Of a stretch of 64,000 nt of DNA, positions 57,091-64,000 are shown piece after piece. The stretch spans positions 1 through 64,000 of IMG/VR virus record IMGVR_UViG_3300031951_000001. The stretch is one strand, 5' to 3'. The position numbers and the translations under genes are program-made. Numbering within the stretch: position 1 is the first letter of the stretch; each line of letters begins with the position of its first letter. Under the pieces are notes generated by a model, which was given only the letters and a program-made list of their open reading frames with translations, was not told where the DNA came from and searched no databases. Source of the stretch: a virus.

Positions 57091-58179
57091 ATGTTATCAG
57101 ATAAAATTAAAAATATAATATTCGAATATCTTTTAGATGAAATCTATAAAGTTGAGATAATCTATTATCGCGACAGTGTATGGTTTATTGACAGAGAGAA
57201 TCGGTATTGGTATTTTGAATATCACAAAGTGGACAAACACCTTTGGTGGAGATGGTCTCATTTTACCACGGCTCTAACAATGTTTTCAATGGAGGCTGAA
57301 AAGGAACAGTATTTATTAGGTGAACTGGTTAATATGATTTTAACCAAGAAACAAAAACTTGAATCAAAGTATCCAAACAAGATATTCAAGACCGTTGGAA
57401 GTGTTATGAATTTTGGGGATAAGGTGGACGAGGTATTAAATAGCGAGGTAGAAACAACTCTTCATCGAAGGTTAGACCGTCGTTATCAGGTGGATGAGGT
57501 CCTAAATAACGAGGTAGAAACAACTGATGGTTATGGATGGAAACCAAGATTTGTGGTGGATGAGGTATTAAATAACGAGATAGAAACAACGGAAATGCAT
57601 CTCACCCCAAGGCAGTGGAAGGTGGACGATGTATTAAATAACGAGGTGGAAACAACATCCGGGTCTGACATAGCAATATCGCAAGGGTTGGGTGAGGTCC
57701 TAAATAACGAGGCGAAAACAACCGACAAAGTAGGTTCTCAATTCTGCGTAGAGGCGGATGCTGTCATAACTTTTGAGGTTGAAAAAACTAGTCATGGGAC
57801 ACTGATTGATGAAGATAAAATAATAGATGAGGTATTATCAGTTGACATTGAAACAATTGGATATTCAAAAACGCATAGGCTTCGTCCTGTAACAGGAGCA
57901 CTTGATTACAATGATAATCCGATTGAAATAAAATCAATTAGAAAATTAAAAGGTGAAAGTCCCCTCCAAGATGTTATCGTCAGTCAAATTCTTGATGAAT
58001 CAGATAAGGTGACCGACAAGCTCAAGATTAAAGAGGATGATTATGTTAAAACATATAGTCACGATGTTTATATGTGTGACCACCTTGTTCAGAATGTTTT
58101 AGATGTTGGTGTTAATTCAATACATTATGATGCTGAATCACACACTCCACTTATTGACGGAATACTAAAAAAGGCTTAA
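57091..58179 (+). CDS. Protein with tandem 22-residue repeats (362 aa)
   Basis: ATG 57091. The N-terminal domain (about 100 residues, FEYLLDEIYKVEIIYYRDSV and WYFEYHKVDKHLWWRWSHFT) distantly resembles the ITESKL family. Residues about 111-265 carry seven imperfect 22-residue repeats with core VDEVLNNEVETT separated by variable ten-residue linkers; the first four are nearly exact, the later three are degraded. The C-terminal third is different. Tandem repeats and the variable linkers suggest a rod-like or interaction surface evolving by duplication. Confidence 0.75.
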   Translation: MLSDKIKNIIFEYLLDEIYKVEIIYYRDSVWFIDRENRYWYFEYHKVDKHLWWRWSHFTTALTMFSMEAEKEQYLLGELVNMILTKKQKLESKYPNKIFKTVGSVMNFGDKVDEVLNSEVETTLHRRLDRRYQVDEVLNNEVETTDGYGWKPRFVVDEVLNNEIETTEMHLTPRQWKVDDVLNNEVETTSGSDIAISQGLGEVLNNEAKTTDKVGSQFCVEADAVITFEVEKTSHGTLIDEDKIIDEVLSVDIETIGYSKTHRLRPVTGALDYNDNPIEIKSIRKLKGESPLQDVIVSQILDESDKVTDKLKIKEDDYVKTYSHDVYMCDHLVQNVLDVGVNSIHYDAESHTPLIDGILKKA

Positions 58180-58188
58180 ATTTGTAAA

Positions 58189-58437
58189 ATGAAAGATATT
58201 AACGACCTTCACCAAGAACTTGATGATTTGACTTACCTTAACGCAAAGATGAGAGATGAGGGATTTGATTATTGTTTCCGTCATTATTCATCATTTGAAG
58301 AAATTAAGGATGAGAAGTTTCACGAACTCAGGTTGAAGTACATTCAAATTGCCGAGGAACTTGAGAACTATGTGAACACTCAATATGAATTGAAACAAGA
58401 CGAAATTGATAACTACGAAGAAAAAGATGAAAATTAA
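58189..58437 (+). CDS. Small coiled-coil protein (82 aa)
   Basis: MKDINDLHQELDDLTYLNAK with heptads; tail ends ENYVNTQYELKQDEIDNY... Acidic. A short TAAATTTG host-type box precedes it. Stop overlaps the next gene. Confidence 0.6.
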   Translation: MKDINDLHQELDDLTYLNAKMRDEGFDYCFRHYSSFEEIKDEKFHELRLKYIQIAEELENYVNTQYELKQDEIDNYEEKDEN

Positions 58438-58717
58438 TATGAATATAACTCGGCATTTTTTTTATGTCTTGTTAACGGTTTTTATTTTATCTGGTTGTGG
58501 AGAATCAGTCAATGAAAAAAACTTTGATATAAGTATGCAGAAAATAAATGGTGAATGGATACGCGAATCACATTCATTACCTGAAGACGCAGATTTTTTC
58601 ATTGACACTTTCAATGGCAGTTATTCATTACGATATATTAGAGGTGAAGGTAATTGTTTTTCCAAAAGAGAGAAACTTGTGAGAAACGGGATTATTGATT
58701 ATAGGATTAATAACTAA
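58427..58717 (+). CDS. Lipoprotein of unknown function (96 aa)
   Basis: ATG 58427 (MKINMNITRHFFYVLLTVFI); the frame also opens at a TTG, 58406. Lipobox ILSGC. Mature part contains MQKINGEWIRESHSLPEDAD, then RGEGNCFSKREK. Overlaps the previous gene. Probably anchored in the inner or outer membrane. Confidence 0.7.
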   Translation: MKINMNITRHFFYVLLTVFILSGCGESVNEKNFDISMQKINGEWIRESHSLPEDADFFIDTFNGSYSLRYIRGEGNCFSKREKLVRNGIIDYRINN

Positions 58718-58728
58718 TAATTACGAAT

Positions 58729-58902
58729 ATGAAAATAACATTTGGCGACCTCAAAACAGGGGACAGAATTAAGACAAGATACTCAGGTATGGCAACGGTA
58801 GTTGAAACTGGTTGTTATAAAGGAACAATGGTTAAACTGAAATGTGATACCCCAAAGTGGTGCTGTCCTTATTTTTATGAACACGAATTAGAATTAATAT
58901 GA
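58729..58902 (+). CDS. Small cysteine-containing protein (57 aa)
   Basis: ATG 58729 to TGA, encoding MKITFGDLKTGDRIKTRYSG then KLKCDTPKWCCPYFYEHELE. Cysteines cluster as CDTPKWCC. Stop overlaps the following start by 4 nt (ATGA), supporting it. Confidence 0.65.
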   Translation: MKITFGDLKTGDRIKTRYSGMATVVETGCYKGTMVKLKCDTPKWCCPYFYEHELELI

Positions 58903-59204
58903 ATAATACAGAAATAACACCGGTACCTGAAATCACCGCCGACACCACAAGAGTATGTGAAATCAGATTTGATTGTTTGGTTACAATGCATGATGTGGGA
59001 TATAGAAAATATGAAGGGATGTGGGGTCAGGAGAAACAATCAAAGACACCACAATGGTTCAGAGCGAATCATAAAATAACACTTGAAAGCGTTAAACACG
59101 CTGACCCATATGAACTTGGGATGAGAATAAAACAAATGTTTCACGAATTAGAAAATACAATTAAAAAATATGAAAACGGAACAACCTATCAAAGTCATGA
59201 ATAA
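58899..59204 (+). CDS. Protein of unknown function (101 aa)
   Basis: MNNTEITPVPEITADTTRVC, then CLVTMHDVGYRKYEGMWGQE and a helical tail. No family recognised. Overlaps the next gene. Confidence 0.6.
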   Translation: MNNTEITPVPEITADTTRVCEIRFDCLVTMHDVGYRKYEGMWGQEKQSKTPQWFRANHKITLESVKHADPYELGMRIKQMFHELENTIKKYENGTTYQSHE

Positions 59205-59457
59205 AGAACAACAACAGATTATTGATGAGGTGTATGAGAGATATTGGAGTAGTATTGAAACTTCAGAATATGATGGGATTGGTCCTACATCAATTAAGTT
59301 ACCAACACTAATGAAAGAAGAGTTCATCAACAAATGTAAAACAGACCCAGAGTTCTCTGAAAAGTGGGGGTTGAAGATTTATACCAAAGTAGATGGTGAT
59401 AAGGTTTGGATGGGAATGGTTTATAATGATAATGCTGTTGAAATTAGATTAAAATAG
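59197..59457 (+). CDS. Protein of unknown function (86 aa)
   Basis: ATG 59197 (MNKEQQQIIDEVYERYWSSI) is preferred over ATG 59170, which would deepen the overlap. Segment KLPTLMKEEFINKCKTDPEF then WGLKIYTKVDGD is distinctive but unassigned. Confidence 0.55.
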   Translation: MNKEQQQIIDEVYERYWSSIETSEYDGIGPTSIKLPTLMKEEFINKCKTDPEFSEKWGLKIYTKVDGDKVWMGMVYNDNAVEIRLK

Positions 59458-59463
59458 AAAGTT

Positions 59464-59805
59464 ATGAATGAAATACGTAGGCTAATTAAAAAAATTGAAT
59501 ACACACATTATATAGAGTATAAGGGAAAACAATATACTAGAAAAGAAGTTATTATACCAAAGGCTTTTTCTTGGGAAGGTACACCTGATAAACTTGAGGA
59601 TATACATACTATTTCGTGGCAAGATTATGATTATGAGGTTTATCAAAATAATGGAAATATTCATTATTTTAGTTGTGACCACGGATGGGCTAAAAATGGC
59701 GTGATGGATAAATCAAATCCTGTGCCTAAAATAGAAAAATGTTTCAAAAAAACTATTGGTAAAGATTTAATATATTTCAACGAAACAATAGAAAGTTATG
59801 AGTAA
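59464..59805 (+). CDS. Protein of unknown function (113 aa)
   Basis: MNEIRRLIKKIEYTHYIEYK; beta-rich with YFSCDHGWAKNG and KIEKCFKKTIGKD. Overlaps thyA by 8 nt. Unknown. Confidence 0.6.
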   Translation: MNEIRRLIKKIEYTHYIEYKGKQYTRKEVIIPKAFSWEGTPDKLEDIHTISWQDYDYEVYQNNGNIHYFSCDHGWAKNGVMDKSNPVPKIEKCFKKTIGKDLIYFNETIESYE

Positions 59806-61102
59806 AATACAAGTAACACAACCAACATTTCTAATCAATTTAGATAATCCGACAGAAGTTAGTTATGTGCCAATGGAAGGTAATTGGAAATCAATTATAG
59901 TTGAAACATATCAACATGGGTTTCCTGAAATACAAGATGATGAAATTCTTTATGTCTATAAAGAAAATAGAGGTTATATTAAAAAACAAGTTATGACTAA
60001 TACATTAGACAAACAATACCAAGACCTACTCCAAACAATTTTGGATTTTGGTTGTACGAAGAGTGACAGGACTGGAACTGGAACCAAATCAATTTTTGGT
60101 TACACCATCCGTCATAATATGAAAAACGGATTCCCACTTCTTACAACAAAGAAGATGGCGTTTAAAACAATGGTAACCGAGTTGTTATGGTTCTTGAGAG
60201 GTGATACTAACATCAAATACCTTGTTGACAATAATTGTCATATCTGGGACGGAGACGCTTTCAAAAACTACATCAGTAAAACTAATGAATTCAAAGGTGA
60301 TTGGCCGGACACAATGGAAGAATTCATCAACAAAATAAAAACGGATGATGGGTTTGCTAAAAAATATGGGGAATTGGGTTCCATCTATGGGAAACAATGG
60401 AGAAGATGGACTAAAAAGAAAATGTATCTATCAACAGATGGTTCATATGAAAACATTTATGATGAGGCAGACCAAACAGTTATAGACCAAATAGCAATCC
60501 TCATTAACGAACTCAAAACAAACCCAGACTCAAGACGACTAATGGTTTCAGCTTGGAATGTAGGTGAATTAGACCAAATGGTTCTTCCACCTTGTCATTA
60601 TGGATTTCAAGTTTATACAAGAGAGTTGAGTTATGATGAAAAAAGAAACATTTATAATTCAGACCCAATGAGTTATGGAGGTACAGCGTCTCCATTACCA
60701 CCAAATTCTGAAGAAATTAAATTTGACCCCCATCACGCAGAGAAAGATTGGGACAATAATTACGCAAGTAAAAAGATTCCAACCAGAGCAATCTCATTAA
60801 TGTGGAATCAACGTTCCGTCGACACATTATTGGGGCTCCCATTCAATATAGCATCATACGGATTACTATTAACAATAATTGCCAAAGAAGTTAATATGGT
60901 ACCTGATGAATTGATTGGAAATTTGGGTGATACCCATTTATACCTCAACCATATTGAACAAGCAAAAGAACAGATTGGTAGAGAACCATTTGAATTACCA
61001 AATTTAGTAATAGAACATAGTAGTTTAGAGCCGGTTGAATTGGTTTATAAGTTAGAAAACTATCAATCACATCCAGCAATTAAGGCACCACTATCCAACT
61101 AA
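59798..61102 (+). CDS. thyA: Thymidylate synthase with N-terminal extension
   Basis: ThyA motifs: DRTGTGTKSIFG, LTTKKMAFKTMVTELLWFLR, catalytic PPC(266)H, QRSVDTLLGLPFNIASYGLL and HLYLNHIEQ. Makes dTMP from dUMP using methylene-tetrahydrofolate. The 434 residues exceed the usual 264 by a 65-residue N-terminal extension and an insertion after PPCHYGFQVYTRELSYD that carries SDPMSYGGTASPLPPNS. Overlaps both neighbours; supplies nucleotides for phage DNA synthesis. Confidence 0.95.
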   Translation: MSKIQVTQPTFLINLDNPTEVSYVPMEGNWKSIIVETYQHGFPEIQDDEILYVYKENRGYIKKQVMTNTLDKQYQDLLQTILDFGCTKSDRTGTGTKSIFGYTIRHNMKNGFPLLTTKKMAFKTMVTELLWFLRGDTNIKYLVDNNCHIWDGDAFKNYISKTNEFKGDWPDTMEEFINKIKTDDGFAKKYGELGSIYGKQWRRWTKKKMYLSTDGSYENIYDEADQTVIDQIAILINELKTNPDSRRLMVSAWNVGELDQMVLPPCHYGFQVYTRELSYDEKRNIYNSDPMSYGGTASPLPPNSEEIKFDPHHAEKDWDNNYASKKIPTRAISLMWNQRSVDTLLGLPFNIASYGLLLTIIAKEVNMVPDELIGNLGDTHLYLNHIEQAKEQIGREPFELPNLVIEHSSLEPVELVYKLENYQSHPAIKAPLSN

Positions 61103-61641
61103 TGAATAAAATTATTATAATATTTTTTATATTATTGAGTTTGGTTTCACATTCTCAAAAATATATTGTCTCACAAAATAACACAAAATCTAATGAGTGG
61201 GTAATTGTTTGGGGTGGAAAACCAAGCACTAGTTATGGTGCGGAATACATGGTTGATAAGGCCTCATTGCACCTAAATTGTAATAATGTTATTTACGCCG
61301 ATTACCAATTATCAAGACAAAAGTGTGATGAAATTATAAAAAAGGTTTCACCAAATGGGGTTGTTACTGAAGTTTATGGATTTTCAAGGGGTGGATATAA
61401 CGCCTTTATGGAAATAGGAAAAGTTAAATATGTTTGGTTAATTGACCCCCTTATACCACAAAAATATGATACCCCATTTGGTATTACAAATGTCTTTATG
61501 ATTTACAATCCATCGGTATGGGATGGGGGTAATAGCTCAAGATTAAAAAACTTTTCAACCAAATTAAAACCTGTCAACTCGGTAAGGGTTGATATGTCTC
61601 ACCTTAAAATACCGAACTATTTTTTTAATACTTACCGATAA
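61102..61641 (+). CDS. Exported alpha/beta-hydrolase-like protein
   Basis: Signal peptide MNKIIIIFFILLSLVSHSQ. The mature part has a nucleophile elbow GFSRGG (Ser95), an acid in LIDPL (Asp115) and a histidine in MSHLKIP (His167), in the order expected of an alpha/beta hydrolase. At 179 residues it is short, so a minimal lipase/esterase or peptidase is possible. Exported to periplasm or medium. Its stop precedes the next gene by 3 nt. Confidence 0.6.
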   Translation: MNKIIIIFFILLSLVSHSQKYIVSQNNTKSNEWVIVWGGKPSTSYGAEYMVDKASLHLNCNNVIYADYQLSRQKCDEIIKKVSPNGVVTEVYGFSRGGYNAFMEIGKVKYVWLIDPLIPQKYDTPFGITNVFMIYNPSVWDGGNSSRLKNFSTKLKPVNSVRVDMSHLKIPNYFFNTYR

Positions 61642-61644
61642 CAA

Positions 61645-62100
61645 ATGGAAGATGACCTGTGGTGTAATTATTCTGACCTACCAAGTGTAATGAGTTACGA
61701 ACAACCAAAAAAGAAATATCCCGACAATGTTGTATGGAGTGAAGAGCGTGGATATTATGCTCACCTACTACCATATGCGACAAACATCGGAGCTCCGGTC
61801 ATTAAACCCGACAATGTATCAACTTGGAAGAACGAGAAGATACTAAAGACAAACCATTACTTCAATAGAAAATACGAGGAGATAAAAGAACAATACCAAA
61901 AACTCATTGAGGAGTTTGAATGGAACAATATTGTTTATAACGCAACTTATAATTTTCAACCAATAATCGGTCAAAATTACTTTCTCTATCGTAGAAATAG
62001 TGGAGAATATTTCTTATCTTTAATAAAACCAACCGAATGGAAACAAGAATTCATTGGTGAGTTTGAACTTGATTCAGATAATAAATGGAAAAAAATATAA
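61645..62100 (+). CDS. Protein of unknown function (151 aa)
   Basis: Starts MEDDLWCNYSDLPSVMSYEQ. Rich in Tyr, Trp, Lys and Pro, with a long helix (NRKYEEIKEQYQKLIEEFEW). No motif recognised. Confidence 0.6.
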   Translation: MEDDLWCNYSDLPSVMSYEQPKKKYPDNVVWSEERGYYAHLLPYATNIGAPVIKPDNVSTWKNEKILKTNHYFNRKYEEIKEQYQKLIEEFEWNNIVYNATYNFQPIIGQNYFLYRRNSGEYFLSLIKPTEWKQEFIGEFELDSDNKWKKI

Positions 62101-62103
62101 ATT

Positions 62104-62289
62104 ATGGAAAATCTATTATTAAAATCAGAACCAGTGGACGCACCTTCTTTTACATTTAGTCTAGAAGAAAAGACAATCATTGTTATTGACTCAAAAGGAT
62201 TTAGTTATAAAGGAGAGTTAATTGAAGATGCCGGAGAAGTGTATAATTTATTTAAAAGTTTTTTGGAACAATCATTAAATAACTACTAA
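62104..62289 (+). CDS. Small protein (61 aa)
   Basis: MENLLLKSEPVDAPSFTFSL; mixed beta with a C-terminal helix. Four nt after the previous gene; unknown. Confidence 0.55.
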   Translation: MENLLLKSEPVDAPSFTFSLEEKTIIVIDSKGFSYKGELIEDAGEVYNLFKSFLEQSLNNY

Positions 62290-62300
62290 AAATAAAACCA

Positions 62301-62528
62301 ATGGCACGCTATAGAGTATTAGAAATCACAGATAAGTTAATTTATAACGGAAGACCATATTGGGTTATTGAAAAAAAAATACTAGGTCTATGGTGGACTC
62401 AGTATTTTGAAGAACATTCAGAGTGGGGAGCAACCTATTATGAAAAAGATAAGGCGATGACCTGGTATGAATATCACTGCGATAATGACTCAAGAATAAA
62501 AACCAAAGTAATTGCTCAAAACAAATGA
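62301..62528 (+). CDS. Small aromatic protein (75 aa)
   Basis: MARYRVLEITDKLIYNGRPY, then WTQYFEEHSEWGATYYEKDK. Beta-rich with Trp/Tyr. Stop overlaps the next start (ATGATGG). Confidence 0.6.
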   Translation: MARYRVLEITDKLIYNGRPYWVIEKKILGLWWTQYFEEHSEWGATYYEKDKAMTWYEYHCDNDSRIKTKVIAQNK

Positions 62529-62857
62529 TGGAAGACCTCAAACATAGATGGGAACAAATTGACGAGGACGATTATGTTGCCAAATATCGTGATATGATGC
62601 TCCGAGTTGAAAAGATGGAGGAGCAACAATGGTGGTGGGCGGTTTATAGAGGAAAAGAAGAACTATGTCCCGAGAAACCATTTGCGAGAAAGAAAGATTA
62701 TGCGATGAAGATGGCAGAGGAATGTGCCGAGGAAAACATTGAACCATATGTTTCAGATGATTTTCAGATTGGACCGGATGGTGCGTTTGAATATACTGAC
62801 GATGAAATATCAGAGTGGGACGGAACATTAATGGACGGACTTGAAGAAGAGGAATAA
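62525..62857 (+). CDS. Acidic protein (110 aa)
   Basis: ATG 62525 or 62528. Charged, with WEQIDEDDYVAKYRDMMLRV and AFEYTDDEISEWDGTLMDGL. Overlaps the TTG-started PKD gene by 17 nt. Unknown. Confidence 0.6.
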   Translation: MMEDLKHRWEQIDEDDYVAKYRDMMLRVEKMEEQQWWWAVYRGKEELCPEKPFARKKDYAMKMAEECAEENIEPYVSDDFQIGPDGAFEYTDDEISEWDGTLMDGLEEEE

Positions 62858-63998
62858 GAATATTATTTGGTTAATAATTCTCACATTAAGTGGATTGGTG
62901 TCGCTCGCCCAATGTCCTAACGCAAATTTTGAATTTGGTACCTTTACTAACTGGACTGGTAAGAGAGGAACTTGTTGTCCGATTAATCTACCATTTGTAG
63001 GTATATTGGCAGGTAGACAAACAATTGTAAGTGCCGGACTTGACCCCCATTCTTGTGGGGGACTAAACAGAGTATATCAAGGTAATTTTTCGGCAAGATT
63101 GGGTAATGACCAAAACAATTCAAGAGCCGAAGGGTTGTATTATACATTTACCGTAAGCCCCGCAACAACGTTAGTTCAGTATGCTTATGCTGTTGTTTTA
63201 CAAGACCCTGGACATAATGACGGAGCTCAACCAAGATTCCAATCAAGGGTTAGATTATCTAATGGTAGTATTATACCTTGCACAGAATATGTTGTAACTG
63301 CGGGACCTAACCTTCCTGGTTATAATTATTGTATGGAAAATGATATTTTTGGAAATCCAGTACAGGTTGCTTATAGTGATTGGAGGGTTATTTCAATTGA
63401 TTTATCTTCTTATGTTGGACAAAGTGTTACACTTGAATTTGAGACAGGTGATTGTGATTTAGGTGCTCACTATGGTTACGCATATATTGACGCAATATCT
63501 TGTGGACCAATTGAGACAGAAATTTATTATTGTCAAGCAAGTGACTCTATTTTGATTGAGGGACCTGAAGGTTTTGCAACATATGAGTGGGTTGAAACTG
63601 GTGACACAACAAGGGTTATAACAATTCCCCCATTAGTTTATGATACGTTAAATTTAAATGTTACAACTGTTACTGGATGTGAATTAACTCTCCAAATTAT
63701 TTTGGACCCAATTCCACTTCTTGCAAATATTATTTGTGAGGATGTTTGTTTTCCTGATTCTAATAATTTTATTAATCTTACTCCTACCATAGAAGGATAT
63801 AATGTAAAATTTTTATGGGATTTTGACGACGGAAATATATCTGATGATATATCACCAACTCACCAGTACTTGTCACCAGGTGTTTATAATGTAACAATGA
63901 CCGCAAATGTATTAAATACAAACTGCACGGATATTGTAAATTGCGAGGTTGAGGTCTTCGATATTCCTGTAATTCCTGGAATTATTAGTCACGATTAG
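62841..63998 (+). CDS. Exported adhesin-like protein with PKD domain, TTG start
   Basis: TTG 62841 starts MKKRNKNIIWLIILTLSGLV then SLAQ, a clear signal peptide. A 385-residue protein: N-terminal Bacteroidota-type lectin-like/MAM-like domain (GTFTNWTGKRGTCCPINLPF, LQDPGHNDGAQPRFQSRVRL), then Ig-like domains and a PKD domain (LWDFDDGNISDDISPTHQYL). Stop at 63996-63998 near the window end; no CHU_C sorting domain, so it may be truncated or the tail may lie in another frame downstream. Confidence 0.75.
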   Translation: MKKRNKNIIWLIILTLSGLVSLAQCPNANFEFGTFTNWTGKRGTCCPINLPFVGILAGRQTIVSAGLDPHSCGGLNRVYQGNFSARLGNDQNNSRAEGLYYTFTVSPATTLVQYAYAVVLQDPGHNDGAQPRFQSRVRLSNGSIIPCTEYVVTAGPNLPGYNYCMENDIFGNPVQVAYSDWRVISIDLSSYVGQSVTLEFETGDCDLGAHYGYAYIDAISCGPIETEIYYCQASDSILIEGPEGFATYEWVETGDTTRVITIPPLVYDTLNLNVTTVTGCELTLQIILDPIPLLANIICEDVCFPDSNNFINLTPTIEGYNVKFLWDFDDGNISDDISPTHQYLSPGVYNVTMTANVLNTNCTDIVNCEVEVFDIPVIPGIISHD

Positions 63999-64000
63999 TC

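Noticed and set aside
57416-57880. CRISPR array-like 66-bp periodicity
   Set aside because: Repeats are in frame within a long ORF, diverge progressively and have no constant repeat with unique spacers at DNA level.
1-64000. Alternative genetic code or stop-codon reassignment
   Set aside because: TAA, TAG and TGA all end genes cleanly, with matching domain ends, so standard code 11 fits.

Overview
The window looks like part of the accessory and late region of a large (jumbo-type) tailed-phage genome infecting a member of the Bacteroidota. It is AT-rich and packed with short, often 1-35 nt overlapping genes, mostly of unknown function. It carries phage-typical enzymes: thymidylate synthase, a T4 Rnl1-like RNA ligase, DNA methyltransferases, a DUF3310 protein, a Nudix hydrolase and a tRNA cluster. 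The host assignment rests on many TAnnTTTG (-7) boxes, often with TTTG about 20 nt upstream, which is the Bacteroidota vegetative promoter; on signal peptides ending in SFSQ/SLAQ and GC lipoboxes; and on a type IX secretion (T9SS) type-B sorting domain in one exported protein. No capsid, portal, terminase or polymerase gene is in this window.

Layout. 0-13.6 kb: mixed cluster with DNA methyltransferase, DHH phosphoesterase, DUF192, Nudix, SmpB, a YkuD-like protein and the first 'tagged' proteins. 13.6-18.6 kb: small unknown genes on both strands plus exported proteins. 18.6-19.9 kb: a minus-strand RNA region with one canonical tRNA-Glu and four tRNA-like genes whose anticodon arms do not fold normally. 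19.9-25.8 kb: minus-strand early-type operon with two methyltransferase genes and a GIY-YIG/SF2-helicase fusion. 25.8-34.2 kb: membrane proteins, a nitroreductase, a five-module polyprotein-like gene and a tandem array of small paralogues. 34.2-36.5 kb: a compositionally different island rich in inverted repeats, with a long hairpin and a G-quadruplex-prone tract. 36.5-49.9 kb: many tagged proteins in small transcription units. 50-64 kb: membrane and exported proteins (one with a T9SS sorting domain), RNA ligase, glycosyltransferase, RmlD-like reductase, thymidylate synthase and a second large exported PKD protein.

The most striking pattern is a set of about 30 otherwise dissimilar proteins that begin with one of a few short N-terminal tags (MKYLITES, MKKIIRLTESDL...INEQ, MNLKESIKRILREE). 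Nearly all contain one or two (I/L)-x-E triplets, typically at residues 5-9 and 20-22. This is the cleavage signature of T4-type prohead proteases, so I infer a capsid-targeting leader shared by a large set of packaged internal proteins. The 618-residue polyprotein repeats the same signal at module boundaries.

Two promoter types separate the genes. 'Host-type' TAnnTTTG boxes precede methyltransferases, helicase, exported proteins and the RNA cluster. 'Late-type' TATTTAT boxes sit only about 4-16 nt upstream of the ATG of tagged proteins. In the text, 'host-type box' and 'late-type box' refer to these. All functional calls come from reading motifs by eye; no database search was run.
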